Source of the DNA: a virus
Virus record (IMG/VR): IMGVR_UViG_3300044837_000033
Span: 1-45,267 of that record
Strand: one strand, 5' to 3'
DNA: 45,267 nt
Positions within the stretch are counted from its first letter, which is position 1, and each line of letters begins with the position of its first letter. Positions 16,299-25,311 of the stretch are shown here, piece by piece. The notes below the pieces were generated by a model. That model ran no database searches. It had not been told where the DNA came from and saw only the letters and a program-made list of their open reading frames with translations. The position numbers were made by a program, and so were the translations under genes.

Positions 16299-16672
16299 TC
16301 GGATTCACTACTTCCGGCGACACTAAGAAGACCGAAGCCTTCCTCGATGCCATGATCCATGATAAGCCGTACAAGAATGCTGAGCGTATGGCCCAATTGG
16401 GCGTCGCAATGCTTCGTCAAGCCACCCCTGTTGACTCCGGTCTAACGGCCGAGAAATGGGGTTATGAAATCGTTCAAAATGGGAGTAGTTTTACCATCTG
16501 GTGGACTAACACTCACGTCCAAGACGGTTTCAACATTGCGGTTGGTCTCCAGTATGGACATGGAACCGGACGCGGAGGCTATGTCCAGGGTCGGGATTAC
16601 ATCAATCCTTCGATGGCTGGCGTCTTTAAGAAGATCATCGACGATGTGTGGAGGGAGGTTCAGAAGGCATGA
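16295..16672 (+). CDS. HK97 gp10-like tail completion / neck protein
   Basis: 125 residues; ATG at 16295 in an ATGA overlap. The signature is AMLRQATPVDSGLTAEKWGYE followed by LQYGHGTGRGGYVQGRDYINP and a terminal helix with IIDDVWREV (first motif split by one residue here). This family makes the ring between connector and tail. Its position just before the tape measure, rather than beside the connectors, is shared with other phages that have this domain layout. Confidence 0.75.
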   Translation: MIGFTTSGDTKKTEAFLDAMIHDKPYKNAERMAQLGVAMLRQATPVDSGLTAEKWGYEIVQNGSSFTIWWTNTHVQDGFNIAVGLQYGHGTGRGGYVQGRDYINPSMAGVFKKIIDDVWREVQKA

Positions 16673-19600
16673 GTTCTACAGACAATCGCATAGTCAAGAT
16701 GGTCTTCGACAACGCGACGTTCAAGCGGGCGGCAGAGGAAACCAAAGCCAAGCTTGCCCAGGTTAACGACGCGATTGACCGTGCTGGTAAAAGCAAGGGT
16801 CTTCTGAACCTTAACTCCAACATGAAGGAAGTTGCGATCAATGCATCCAAGATGCAGGTTGCAACAGCTGCAGCAATCGGTGCCGTCTCAGCTAAGCTCG
16901 CGATAGCCGGTAGCAACATGTTGAAGTCGTTCGCCATTGACCCCATCAAACAGGGTTTCAATGAGTATGGTGAACTGCTGACGAAGCAGAACACCATCAT
17001 GAACGCCACACACAAGTCTGCAGCCCAGGTCAAGGCCGTCCTCAACGACCTGAACCACTACTCAGACAAGACGATCTACAAGTTCAGTGACATGACGAGC
17101 GGTCTTACCAAGTTCGTCAACGCTGGCATTCCTCTGAAGCAAGCTGCAACGGCGGTCCAGGGTGTTGCCAACGCGGCTGCATATGCGGGAGCAAATTCAG
17201 ATGAAGCAGGCCGTGCTATGTACGGCTTCAGCCAGGCACTGGCCACTGGTTATCTGGGTCTGCAGGACTTCATGCAGATCGAGAACGCAAACATCGCAAC
17301 AAAGGAATTCAAGAAGAACCTGCTTGACGCAGCAGTTGCTGTGGGAACGCTTAGTGAAAAGGGCGGTAAGTACTTCACTAAGGGCAAGAAGGCCGTCGAG
17401 GTTACCACCCAGAATCTTCGAGGGAATCTCAAGAGCCAAATCATTACCTCCAAAGCTCTTAGTATGGCCCTTCAGGGCTACACCAAGGGCGATCTGGGTA
17501 GGAAGGCAACTGAGGCAGCCACTAAGGTTCGTACTCTGGGTGCATTCCTGGACACCACCAAGGAAGCAATCGGTTCTGGTTGGGGTCAGGTATTCACCGC
17601 GCTGTTGGGCGGCCTCGACGACGCCACGAACATGTGGACGAAGCTCTCTAACGCGGTCAACGGCGCGATCAGTACCTTCTTCAACTTCATCTCCGCTTCC
17701 CTTCAAGTATGGCGTGATCTGGGCGGCGCAGCCGAGATCGGTAAGGCGTTGCAGAACGCGTTCTCTCCGATCGGCGCTATATTTAAGGTTCTGGGAGACT
17801 CGTTCCACAAGGCATTCGGTGGAGAGGGAAGTAAGGGTCCAGGCTCCACTCTCTATGCGCTTTCTGTAGCCATCAAGATCCTTACACTACCTCTATTGGG
17901 TCTGGCTAAGCTCATCCTGCTCCTGGAGACTCCGCTAACTATATTCTTCCAGATCATCCGTCTTGGCGGTCTGGCAATCGGCGCAGTCATTCAGTACTTC
18001 ATCTCCTTCGTCAAGGTGTTCATCAGCCTGACGACGTTCAAGATGCCAGGAGCCCAGGACACCAGCAACATCCTGGGATGGATCATCGCTCTGGCTCACG
18101 CCATTGCTGATGCAGTGAAGCAGTTCAAGGTTCTTATTCAGGGTGGAGCATCCATCAGCGATGCATTCAAGTCGATCCACTTTAGTCTGCCTAAGTTCCC
18201 TGATCTGAAGAACTGGTTCTCCGGCATCAAGCTGCCCAAGATCAAGTTCCCGGGCTTCGATGCACCGCAGCTGCCTAAGTTCGGTGGTTTCGGACTCGAT
18301 CTTCCGGGGATCTTTGGTGGCGGTAAGGGCGGCAAGAGCGACGATCAGGTTTCCAAGGTGCAAGAGCTCTCGACTAAGGTCATGGAGCTCACCTCGAGCA
18401 GTAAGTCGCTCGACTATGTCATGCAGGGCCTTTCTGAGAATTCGATTCTACACGATTCCGGGGACCAGTTCCAAGGCGTCGTCAATATTCGTAATCTCGA
18501 GCAGGGCATGGATCAGGTCTCGGTCAAGGTCGAGAAGGGCAAGAACATCCTCGGCCAGTTCTGGGACTTCATCAAGAAGATCGGCAGTGCGATTGGAACC
18601 TTCCTGGGCAAGATTCAGGGAGATGACGTTGTCACTGCTACGAACTTCGCGATCCTGGGCACCATGGGTCTGATGTTCGCTCGCTTCATCAAGGCTCTCA
18701 CCACCGGCTTGTCTACGTTCCAGGACATTGGTAAATCGGCTAAGAACGTCTTGGATTCGACCAGTAGTGCACTTAAGTCTTTCCAGACTGTAGCTAAGGC
18801 TCAGCTGATCAAGACCATCGCCATTTCGCTGTTGCTTCTGGCCGGAGCATTGGTGATTCTTTCTCTTATTCCGAGAGAAAAGCTAATCACGGCTCTTATG
18901 GGTATGGCAGGCGTTGTTGCCGCACTGAGCATCATCATGCTGGTCTTCACCAAGACGATCAAGTCTCTGGACGGCAAGAAGGTCGCATTCAAGCTCTATG
19001 CTCTGGGCTTCGCTATCGCGGCCGTTGGTCTTGGTATGCTCTTCCTTGCTGGCGCTATGCTGATTATGCAGCATGTGGACAACAAGTCGATCGTCAAGAC
19101 TCTGCTCACGCTCGTGGTTATATTTAAGTCCCTCGAGCAGTTCGGTAAGCTCGGAGATAAGTCTGGCCGTAAGATCCTGGCAGCAGCGATCTCGATCGGC
19201 ATTATCGGCGCGTCTTTGATCATCTTGGCCACAGCGATGCTGTTGTTCAAGCTGGTCGATTACAAGTCGATGGCTAAGGCTGGTGCCGTAATTACGGTAC
19301 TGACCGCTGCGCTTCTGCTCCTTGGATCTGTTCCGGCTGCACGTTTGGCTAAGTCCGGAACGGCAATCCTGGCGATCTCGGTTTCGATGTTGCTTCTTGC
19401 CAATGCGCTGATCATATTTGCGCGGATCGACTGGCAATCCATCGTCAAGGCGGGCGTGGTTCTTGCTGGGCTTACTCTGGCATTGATATTGATGTCGGGT
19501 GTAGGCATTCAAGGTGCTGCGGTTATCGTCGCAGTAGGTGCTGCAATGCTTGCTATTGCAATGGCCTGTTTGATCTTCAACAAGGTCAACTGGAAAGCCA

Positions 19601-21687
19601 TCGCTATGGCTGCAGTTGTGATGGGAATCTTGGTTCTAGCCTTCGCTGCAATGCTGGCGGTTATCACCATATTTGCCCCAGCGGTAGCACTGCTTACAAC
19701 CTTGGCTCTCGGTCTGGCCGCTCTTGCGGCTGCTGCAGCGTTGTTGGCGTTCGCCTTTGCAATTGTTCTGCCTCTTCTCGCTGTAGGTGCTGCTGGATTC
19801 GCGGCCTTTGCCGCCGCTGCTGCGGTTGCGATTGCGGTGTTCCTGCAGACTCTTGCAGCCGAGATGCCAAACATCAAGAAGTCGCTCGACAAGATCTTGC
19901 GCATATTTGTCGACTTCGTGGTGGAAGCAACGCCGGTTCTTCTCGACGGCTTGCTGGACATGATCGATGCTCTACTAGCAGAAACGCCTCGATTCCTCCA
20001 GCAACTGATCGTCTTTGTCGGTCAGCTTATCCATGCCATCATCAATGCGTTGGCTAGCTGGACTGTCGACATTGTCGATGCTGGTGTGAATCTGATTCTC
20101 AGTCTGATCAAGGGAATCGCGGCTCAGGCGGTTAAGTTGAGTGCGGCCGCCATTGATCTGCTCCTGACGTTCATCAAGGCGATCACGGATAACGTCTTCA
20201 CCTTGGTCAACGGTGCTATCGCGGCCTTCGCGAGCTTCTTGCACCAGCTTGCGGATGCACTTCGCAGTGGTGCAGGAGAACTCGGGGCGGCTATCGGAGA
20301 CGTCGTTGAGGCAATGGTCGAGCTTGGTCCTCGATTCGTCGCGGGTCTGGCTAAGGGTATTGCTGAAGCTCCGCTTGACGCACTTACCGGTGCGGTTAAG
20401 GGTTTGGTCGGTCATATTCCAGGCGCCACCAAGATCTTTGGTGGGATCAAGTCTCCGGCACGAATCATGATCCCGCTGGGCAAGTTCTTTGTTCTTGGTC
20501 TCGCTAAGGGTATTCAGGACAATGCGGCAGCAGTCATTGTTGCCACGGCTGGGATGGTTACAGGCGTCATTGCTACGGCAATGGAGTATATTTCCAGCTA
20601 CGTCCAGAAGCTCGACCAAATGGGCATTGCCGCCAGGGCTAAGGCAGAAGGTCTTGCCGAGGCAGCCAAGCGGGCAGCAGATGCCGCAAGTAAGACCGAG
20701 AAGAACAAGAAGGATGACGCTGCCGCTGCGAAGTTGCAGACGCAGGCAGACCAAGCCTCTACCGCAGCCGATAAGGCCGAGGAGAAGGCTCAGAAGGCAA
20801 AGGACGCCGCTAATCGCCAGAAGGAATTCGAGCAAGCAGCAACGCTCGATAAGGCGAAGATGAAGTCCGAGGACGCCCAAACTGCAATCGACGACGCCAA
20901 GGCAGCAGAAGCTAAGGCCGCTAAGGACGTCGTAGAAGCACGTGCTCTGGAAGCCCAGGCTAAGTCCGGTAAGTACTCCTCCGTCGAGTCCAAGAGAATG
21001 CTGCGTGAAGCAGAGAAGCTCAGGGAAGACGCGAAGAAGGAAGCCAAGCTGGCCAATGCATATTTGGACACGGCTAAGCAGGATGCAGCACAGGCATTGG
21101 CTCTACAGAAGCAGGCGGGAGCTGAAGCTGCGGCAAGCTACCAAAAGCAGTTTGATGCTGCCGCTAAGGACGCGGCTGACTCGGATGCTTTCGACGCGCT
21201 AACTGATGCAGAGAAGGCGACCAAGAGGCGTGCGGATGCTGCCGAACTTCAGAAGCAGTCTGTAGAGAACTTGGCTAAAGCGAAGCTCCTTGCCTACAAG
21301 GACGTCGACGCGGCCAATGAACTTGCTCAGACGGCTTTGGATCAAGCAGATCAGGCACGGCAGTACCTCAAGGATGCAGCTGACTACGACCAGCAGGTCG
21401 CTGATGCTGCTGCAGAGGCTGCTCAGAAGGCCAAGGACGAGCAGGACGGTACTGCCACGGACAAGGTCACACCGACCGTGGATCTTACCGCTTCCTCACA
21501 AGCCGCTCTTGCCTTTGCCAACCTGCAAGACATCTTCGACTCGGCTACAGCTGCGGCTGCGACGGAGCAGAAGGTGGAGTTCAACCAGTACAACACCTCG
21601 CCGGAATCGTTGTCTCCGACAGAGGTCTACCGTCAAACCAACAACCTGCTTACCCATGCATACGACAAGCTAGGGAAAGCGGCTTAG
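16669..21687 (+). CDS. Tape measure protein
   Basis: 1672 residues, the longest gene. ATG at 16669 in an ATGA overlap after GGAGGGAGG. N-terminal coiled region, then a conserved TP901-type segment with FVNAGIPLKQAATAVQGVANAAAYAG and SGWGQVFTALLGGLDDA, many hydrophobic helices between about residues 715 and 1090, and an Ala/Lys/Glu/Asp coiled-coil C-terminus (about 1330-1600). At roughly 0.15 nm per residue the tail would be near 250 nm. It sets tail length and is ejected at infection. It contains an unusual concentration of ATATTT/C hexamers. Confidence 0.95.
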   Translation: MSSTDNRIVKMVFDNATFKRAAEETKAKLAQVNDAIDRAGKSKGLLNLNSNMKEVAINASKMQVATAAAIGAVSAKLAIAGSNMLKSFAIDPIKQGFNEYGELLTKQNTIMNATHKSAAQVKAVLNDLNHYSDKTIYKFSDMTSGLTKFVNAGIPLKQAATAVQGVANAAAYAGANSDEAGRAMYGFSQALATGYLGLQDFMQIENANIATKEFKKNLLDAAVAVGTLSEKGGKYFTKGKKAVEVTTQNLRGNLKSQIITSKALSMALQGYTKGDLGRKATEAATKVRTLGAFLDTTKEAIGSGWGQVFTALLGGLDDATNMWTKLSNAVNGAISTFFNFISASLQVWRDLGGAAEIGKALQNAFSPIGAIFKVLGDSFHKAFGGEGSKGPGSTLYALSVAIKILTLPLLGLAKLILLLETPLTIFFQIIRLGGLAIGAVIQYFISFVKVFISLTTFKMPGAQDTSNILGWIIALAHAIADAVKQFKVLIQGGASISDAFKSIHFSLPKFPDLKNWFSGIKLPKIKFPGFDAPQLPKFGGFGLDLPGIFGGGKGGKSDDQVSKVQELSTKVMELTSSSKSLDYVMQGLSENSILHDSGDQFQGVVNIRNLEQGMDQVSVKVEKGKNILGQFWDFIKKIGSAIGTFLGKIQGDDVVTATNFAILGTMGLMFARFIKALTTGLSTFQDIGKSAKNVLDSTSSALKSFQTVAKAQLIKTIAISLLLLAGALVILSLIPREKLITALMGMAGVVAALSIIMLVFTKTIKSLDGKKVAFKLYALGFAIAAVGLGMLFLAGAMLIMQHVDNKSIVKTLLTLVVIFKSLEQFGKLGDKSGRKILAAAISIGIIGASLIILATAMLLFKLVDYKSMAKAGAVITVLTAALLLLGSVPAARLAKSGTAILAISVSMLLLANALIIFARIDWQSIVKAGVVLAGLTLALILMSGVGIQGAAVIVAVGAAMLAIAMACLIFNKVNWKAIAMAAVVMGILVLAFAAMLAVITIFAPAVALLTTLALGLAALAAAAALLAFAFAIVLPLLAVGAAGFAAFAAAAAVAIAVFLQTLAAEMPNIKKSLDKILRIFVDFVVEATPVLLDGLLDMIDALLAETPRFLQQLIVFVGQLIHAIINALASWTVDIVDAGVNLILSLIKGIAAQAVKLSAAAIDLLLTFIKAITDNVFTLVNGAIAAFASFLHQLADALRSGAGELGAAIGDVVEAMVELGPRFVAGLAKGIAEAPLDALTGAVKGLVGHIPGATKIFGGIKSPARIMIPLGKFFVLGLAKGIQDNAAAVIVATAGMVTGVIATAMEYISSYVQKLDQMGIAARAKAEGLAEAAKRAADAASKTEKNKKDDAAAAKLQTQADQASTAADKAEEKAQKAKDAANRQKEFEQAATLDKAKMKSEDAQTAIDDAKAAEAKAAKDVVEARALEAQAKSGKYSSVESKRMLREAEKLREDAKKEAKLANAYLDTAKQDAAQALALQKQAGAEAAASYQKQFDAAAKDAADSDAFDALTDAEKATKRRADAAELQKQSVENLAKAKLLAYKDVDAANELAQTALDQADQARQYLKDAADYDQQVADAAAEAAQKAKDEQDGTATDKVTPTVDLTASSQAALAFANLQDIFDSATAAAATEQKVEFNQYNTSPESLSPTEVYRQTNNLLTHAYDKLGKAA

Positions 21688-21702
21688 AAGGAAAGGTCCG
21701 CG

Positions 21703-22515
21703 ATGCTCGACCAGGTCGTCATTCAGTCGTCCACCCCGACGACGTTAAAAGTTTCAGATGTCGATCCAGACGAGATTCTTCTCATCAAGAGCATCGCGGG
21801 CCTTTCCCCGAAGGGCCTGACGCTCTTCACAGGGGAATTCGCTCGAGACGGTGGCTACTACCAAGGCCGTCGTGCAGGAAAGCGCAATCCAGTCTTCACC
21901 TTCAAGCTCAACCCCAACTATGCCGAGGACATCGAAGTAAGTGATATCCGCGAGCTTCTATACAAGATGTTTCTTCAGCCGCAGGTTGGTTCAGATGCAG
22001 TTCAAGTTCTACTTCAAGATGACCGAAAGCCCGATCGCTACTTCATCGGATACACCGAAGACATAGACACCGACATGTGGACTGCTGAGCAGACTGCGAT
22101 GGTGTCTATGATCTGCACGGATCCATATTTGCGTTCAGCGGCGTTGACCTCAGGATCCAATCCTGCAGGATGGCTTTCGGTTCCTCTGACCTACGATGGC
22201 TCTGCCGGGACCGGGTTCGTGGTGCAACTTAAGGTTACCACCGCAAACACGCAGGTGACGCTCGATCTCAATGGCAACCTCATGGTCCTCACTGGCACCT
22301 TTGCTCTCAATGACATCATTGACATCAGTACTGTCGAAGGAAGTCGTTATATTCGTCAGAATGGCGTCGACATCATGGGCAAGTTGAGTGCTGCATCTAC
22401 CTGGCTCCAACTTTCGGCTGTGTCCAACACGTTGCAAACCTACAGCACGGTGGTGGGTGACGCTAAGGTCAAGGTCTTGTCATATTCTTACCGCTCGGCT
22501 TGGTGGGGCATCTGA
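21703..22515 (+). CDS. Distal tail protein (Dit-like)
   Basis: 270 residues; ATG at 21703 after GAAGGAAAGG. Features are ILLIKSIAGLSPKGLTLFTG, YYQGRRAGKRNPVFTFKLNP and RYFIGYTEDIDTDMWTAEQ, with ICTDPYLRS, the siphophage Dit pattern (the N-terminal belt domain and a galectin-like C-terminal half). Dit forms the hub ring at the end of the tail tube. It stands in the standard place after the tape measure. Confidence 0.85.
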   Translation: MLDQVVIQSSTPTTLKVSDVDPDEILLIKSIAGLSPKGLTLFTGEFARDGGYYQGRRAGKRNPVFTFKLNPNYAEDIEVSDIRELLYKMFLQPQVGSDAVQVLLQDDRKPDRYFIGYTEDIDTDMWTAEQTAMVSMICTDPYLRSAALTSGSNPAGWLSVPLTYDGSAGTGFVVQLKVTTANTQVTLDLNGNLMVLTGTFALNDIIDISTVEGSRYIRQNGVDIMGKLSAASTWLQLSAVSNTLQTYSTVVGDAKVKVLSYSYRSAWWGI

Positions 22516-23105
22516 TGTTCCGCCAGAAGAACGATAGAGGCAGGACCACGCAGATCGTAGGGGGCTTGACGCTCCCTGGGATTATCAACGTGCTCTACCC
22601 GGTCAACAGCCTTCTGATCACCACGGACAACGTGAACCCCGGTACGCGATTCACTGGGACTACATGGATTGCTTACGCTGCTGGTCAAGCCTTAGTTGGT
22701 GTTGGTAACAACGGCGAACACACCTACACCGGAGGCCAGGCCTTTGGGGCGGATTCGATTACCCTGACTGCTGCTCAATCTGGGGTTAATGCTCACACGC
22801 ATACTTCCGGTGCGTCCCCGGGTTACACCGGAACGGTTAGCTCCGACCACACTCATAACGTGGTTCAGCTTCAGAAGACACTAAACGCCGGTAGTACCTC
22901 CTCTGATAACGCCGGTGGTTCCGTGGTTCAGGGTGCGACTTCTGGTCGATTCGTAGCAGCTCAAACCTCAGCAACCCCATCCACAAGTGGTATCAGTGCA
23001 AACCATCAACATGCAGTCGGATCTGTAGATGGTGCTAGCGGAGCAACTGCTCACGAGAATCGTCAGCAGTCCATTGCGGTCTACGTATGGAAGAGGACTG
23101 CCTGA
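22515..23105 (+). CDS. Tail collar-like receptor-side protein with His-rich metal motifs
   Basis: 196 residues; ATG at 22515 overlaps the Dit stop. The core GTTWIAYAAGQALVGVGNNG and FGADSITLTAAQSGVNAHTHT is the phage tail collar domain. Several HxH pairs (HTHT, DHTHN, NHQHA) resemble the histidine-coordinated metal sites of T4 gp12-type fibre needles. The last residues (RQQSIAVYVWKRT) are the common collar end. It is probably a tip or baseplate fibre. No binding site is seen, so expression depends on coupling. Confidence 0.75.
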   Translation: MFRQKNDRGRTTQIVGGLTLPGIINVLYPVNSLLITTDNVNPGTRFTGTTWIAYAAGQALVGVGNNGEHTYTGGQAFGADSITLTAAQSGVNAHTHTSGASPGYTGTVSSDHTHNVVQLQKTLNAGSTSSDNAGGSVVQGATSGRFVAAQTSATPSTSGISANHQHAVGSVDGASGATAHENRQQSIAVYVWKRTA

Positions 23106-24199
23106 TGGAACTGATGATTCTGGATGCTAACAATCAGCCTTCGAAGCTGGTTGAGGATTACGACAGCTTGATCTGGACCGAGCGGTTCAACACCGTGGGT
23201 GACTTTGAGTTAAAAGCTGGCGATTCAGCAAAGTTCCTAACGCTTCTCCCGGAGGGTACCAGGGTGACTCTCCGGGAGTCGAATATTGCGATGGTGGTGG
23301 AGACTCACCTCATCGAACGCAAGAAGCGACAGTCGGAAACCATCACGATCACCGGGCGATCCTTTACCTCAATCCTGGATCGAAGAGTCGCGCTTTACCA
23401 AGTCGTCGGAGCTGCTCCAGACTTCATCGTGGCTACCAAGCAGCCCTCCGATGTCGCCTGGTATCTTATCGATCAGATCTGTCGTGCGGGCATTCTGGAT
23501 ACGAATGATATTTTCCCGTCTACGATGGTGCAGTTCCCGGCACCGGCGGATTACCTGACCGGCACGGGACCGACTAAGAACTTCACGGTTCCTAAGGGCA
23601 ATCTGCTTGACGTTGTTCTGGGCCTCCTTCAGACACAAACCAAAGCAGACGCGACCACTTCCCCGGCCACGCCCGCTTATCCGCAACACGGTCTTCGCGC
23701 AGTTCGTCCAAGTGCAGCTGCAACCTATATTCAACTGCAGATCTACACAGGGACCGACCGTAGTGCAACGGTTCGTTTCGAGGGAACTCGAGATGCACTT
23801 GATGACGGCAAGTACCTGTTCAGCAAGGCCGGTTCAGGGACGAGCGCGTATGTCCTTGGACCAAGTGGAGCAGTCAAACTCGAGAAGACCGCCTCGACAC
23901 CATCGGGGCTGGCCAGGCGAGTTCTGTTGGTCGATGCTACCGCTAGCGATATTTCAACCAACGCTGTGCTCCAACAGCAAGGCGAGCAGTCCCTTGCAGA
24001 AGCACCAGAGCTAGCACTGTTTGACGGATCTCTTAACACAGATCTGAGTCCGTACAAGTTCGGGGTCGACTATTTCCTTGGCGACACTGTCAAGTTGGTT
24101 GGCGATTATGGTCTCTCCCAAAACAGCCTAGTGACCGAGTATATTCGCTCTTCCGACAACACGGGAAACAAGGCGTATCCCACTCTGGTCACCGTTTAG
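23105..24199 (+). CDS. Tail-associated protein, ReqiPepy6 Gp37-like
   Basis: 364 residues; ATG at 23105 overlaps the preceding stop (TGATG). N-terminal MELMILDANNQPSKLVEDYDSL, IWTERFNTVGDFELK, and ITITGRSFTSILDRRV place it with the Siphovirus Gp37-like family (named from Rhodococcus phage ReqiPepy6), a Tal/gp27-like hub protein at the tail tip. The C-terminal DYFLGDTVKLVGDYGL and VTEYIRSSDNTGNKAYPTL fit the family end. It closes the structural module. Confidence 0.85.
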   Translation: MELMILDANNQPSKLVEDYDSLIWTERFNTVGDFELKAGDSAKFLTLLPEGTRVTLRESNIAMVVETHLIERKKRQSETITITGRSFTSILDRRVALYQVVGAAPDFIVATKQPSDVAWYLIDQICRAGILDTNDIFPSTMVQFPAPADYLTGTGPTKNFTVPKGNLLDVVLGLLQTQTKADATTSPATPAYPQHGLRAVRPSAAATYIQLQIYTGTDRSATVRFEGTRDALDDGKYLFSKAGSGTSAYVLGPSGAVKLEKTASTPSGLARRVLLVDATASDISTNAVLQQQGEQSLAEAPELALFDGSLNTDLSPYKFGVDYFLGDTVKLVGDYGLSQNSLVTEYIRSSDNTGNKAYPTLVTV

Positions 24200-24208
24200 G
24201 AGAAATCC

Positions 24209-24508
24209 ATGAACTTCCAGTTCGAAGAGTCCACATACAAGTTTCTCAAGTGGGTAGCCACGGTCGTGCTTCCCGCTGTAGCCACCTTCTACGCCGGTTT
24301 GGGCGCCTTGTGGGGCTGGGGCAACATCACCCCTGTGGTGGGCACTATGACGCTCACAGACACGCTCCTGGGCTCCCTCTTGCAACTGTCTTCCATCAAC
24401 TACAACAAGACACAGGAAGACCCGGCCGTAGTAGGGGCAACCGAAGAAGGTGAGAAAAACATACCTTATGATGCAGATGCACCGCCGTCTCATCGTAAGG
24501 AGAACTAG
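24209..24508 (+). CDS. Holin (Dp-1-like)
   Basis: 99 residues; ATG at 24209 after TTAGGAG. Two membrane segments lie at about 14-35 (WVATVVLPAVATFYAGLGALW) and 40-60 (VVGTMTLTDTLLGSLLQLS), followed by SSINYNK and a charged tail. This matches the small Dp-1/LL-H-type holins that make membrane lesions to release the endolysin. The endolysin itself is at the far end of the window, but next to it if the genome is circular only through the early region, so lysis genes are split. Confidence 0.8.
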   Translation: MNFQFEESTYKFLKWVATVVLPAVATFYAGLGALWGWGNITPVVGTMTLTDTLLGSLLQLSSINYNKTQEDPAVVGATEEGEKNIPYDADAPPSHRKEN

Positions 24509-24810
24509 TGTTCAATCGCCTAAAAAGCAACACCAGAACCTACGAGGACGAACGGCAACGGCTGTTGTTGAAGGCTTCAGAGCTCGAGCCAACCAGCGAT
24601 GAATACCACAAGGTAATGACCAGGATTGACCTGTTGGACAAGATCACAAAACGATCTTCCGACTTGGTTAAGACGATCATTCCTGCTGGTGCGACCGTCG
24701 CTGGATTGGTTGGAATCTATGCCATCCAGCAATTCGCCGGTGTCGCCGTCCCGAAGGCAATGGACATGCTTGTTGGTCGGAGAAACAAAAACTCAGACGA
24801 ACAGGACTAA
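24508..24810 (+). CDS. Small membrane protein downstream of holin
   Basis: 100 residues; GTG at 24508 after TAAGGAG, overlapping the holin stop. N-terminal 50 residues are charged and helical (ERQRLLLKASELEPTSDEYH), then one hydrophobic helix at about 60-82 (IIPAGATVAGLVGIYAIQQF). It may assist the holin or act as its antagonist; the same layout of short charged arm plus one helix recurs in small genes further downstream. Confidence 0.7.
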   Translation: MFNRLKSNTRTYEDERQRLLLKASELEPTSDEYHKVMTRIDLLDKITKRSSDLVKTIIPAGATVAGLVGIYAIQQFAGVAVPKAMDMLVGRRNKNSDEQD

Positions 24811-24824
24811 CGTCATCAGCAAAA

Positions 24825-24856
24825 GGCTCTAATTCCCACAAGGAGTTAGAGTTTTC
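24825..24856 (+). terminator. Intrinsic terminator after the late operon
   Basis: CTCTAA (24827-24832) pairs with TTAGAG (24846-24851), with inner TCC/GGA pairing and a CACAA loop, followed by TTTTC. The loop type (CACAAGG) recurs in most terminators downstream. Confidence 0.8.
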
Positions 24857-24868
24857 TCCGCATAAATT

Positions 24869-24894
24869 ACATACCTCATATTGAGAGAATACGA
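24869..24894 (+). promoter_or_regulatory. ACATACC / -10-like element upstream of the structured RNA
   Basis: ACATACC followed by the -10-like CATATT (24877-24882) and GAG matches the repeated ACATGCC-TATAGT-GAG element seen before many small genes. An imperfect inverted repeat (CTC-TATT / AATA-GAG) covers 24876-24894. No standard -35 was found. Confidence 0.5.
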
Positions 24895-25060
24895 GATGTA
24901 GCCCTGTGATGGGCTGGTCGACTGTTGAAAGCAGTCCCGTATGGTGCCTAGTCAAGCGATCCCCCGTCACAGGGGAAGCTGGAGAAAGGTATGAATGGAA
25001 GCCCATCCGACCCGCTGTCTCTTAACAAGATGTCCCCGCAAGGGACTACGGTTTTTATTT
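24889..25060 (+). ncRNA. Predicted structured RNA with pseudoknot
   Basis: About 170 nt between a promoter-like element and a terminator, without a good gene. CCCTGTGA (24902-24909) pairs perfectly with TCACAGGG (24967-24974), and the adjacent TGGGCT (24910-24915) pairs with AGCCCA (25000-25005), giving an interlocked H-type pseudoknot with no joining base. Inside, GGTCG (24916-24920) can pair with CGATC (24957-24961), or GACTG (24920-24924) with CAGTC (24932-24936). A 30-codon frame from ATG 24991 with GGAG upstream exists, so it might instead be a leader controlling a peptide. No known RNA family is recognised. Confidence 0.55.
25032..25060 (+). terminator. Intrinsic terminator closing the structured RNA
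   Basis: GTCCC (25032-25036) and GGGAC (25042-25046) form a short stem with a CGCAA loop, followed after five bases by GTTTTTATTTT. Confidence 0.65.
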
Positions 25061-25070
25061 TCCGCAGGAA

Positions 25071-25128
25071 TTACACCCCCTAAGATGAGAAGGCATGTAA
25101 CTATGCAGTGCAGTGATGCACACTTCTC
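25071..25128 (+). promoter_or_regulatory. -10-like box and nested hairpins before small membrane genes
   Basis: TTACACCCCC then TAAGAT (25081-25086) resembles the repeated element. GAGAAG (25087-25092) can pair with CTTCTC (25123-25128), enclosing the hairpin GTGCA-gtga-TGCAC. These would be in the leader of the transcript for the gene at 25150. Confidence 0.4.
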
Positions 25129-25149
25129 ACCCTTTATGTCTGGAGAATT

Positions 25150-25311
25150 ATGCTGGACTTCTTTGCTGCCCTGTTGCTCATTACAGGCGGCATAGCTTGT
25201 GTCATATTCTGGATCGTTCTAATCGGAGCGATCGCAATCGAAGTGAACGATCGAAGGAGGGAACGTGGCGTTTTGGAACAAGGGGGAGCTGAGGGTAGCG
25301 ACCCGCAATGA
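25150..25311 (+). CDS. Single-span membrane peptide, 53 aa
   Basis: ATG at 25150 after TGGAG. Hydrophobic residues 3-30 (FFAALLLITGGIACVIFWIV and onward) form one membrane helix, followed by a basic NDRRRERG stop-transfer and a polar tail. First of many such mini membrane proteins in this phage. Function unknown. Confidence 0.65.
   Translation: MLDFFAALLLITGGIACVIFWIVLIGAIAIEVNDRRRERGVLEQGGAEGSDPQ

Noticed and set aside
24895-25010. HDV-like self-cleaving ribozyme
   Set aside because: The stem order resembles the HDV double pseudoknot, but the 25 bases before the second stem's 3' strand have no cytosine in the catalytic position and no fourth hairpin.
24995-25195. 66-codon frame across the structured RNA and leader
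   Set aside because: It runs through a terminator and two hairpins and has poor codon character; the overlapping 53-codon membrane gene at 25150 is much better supported.
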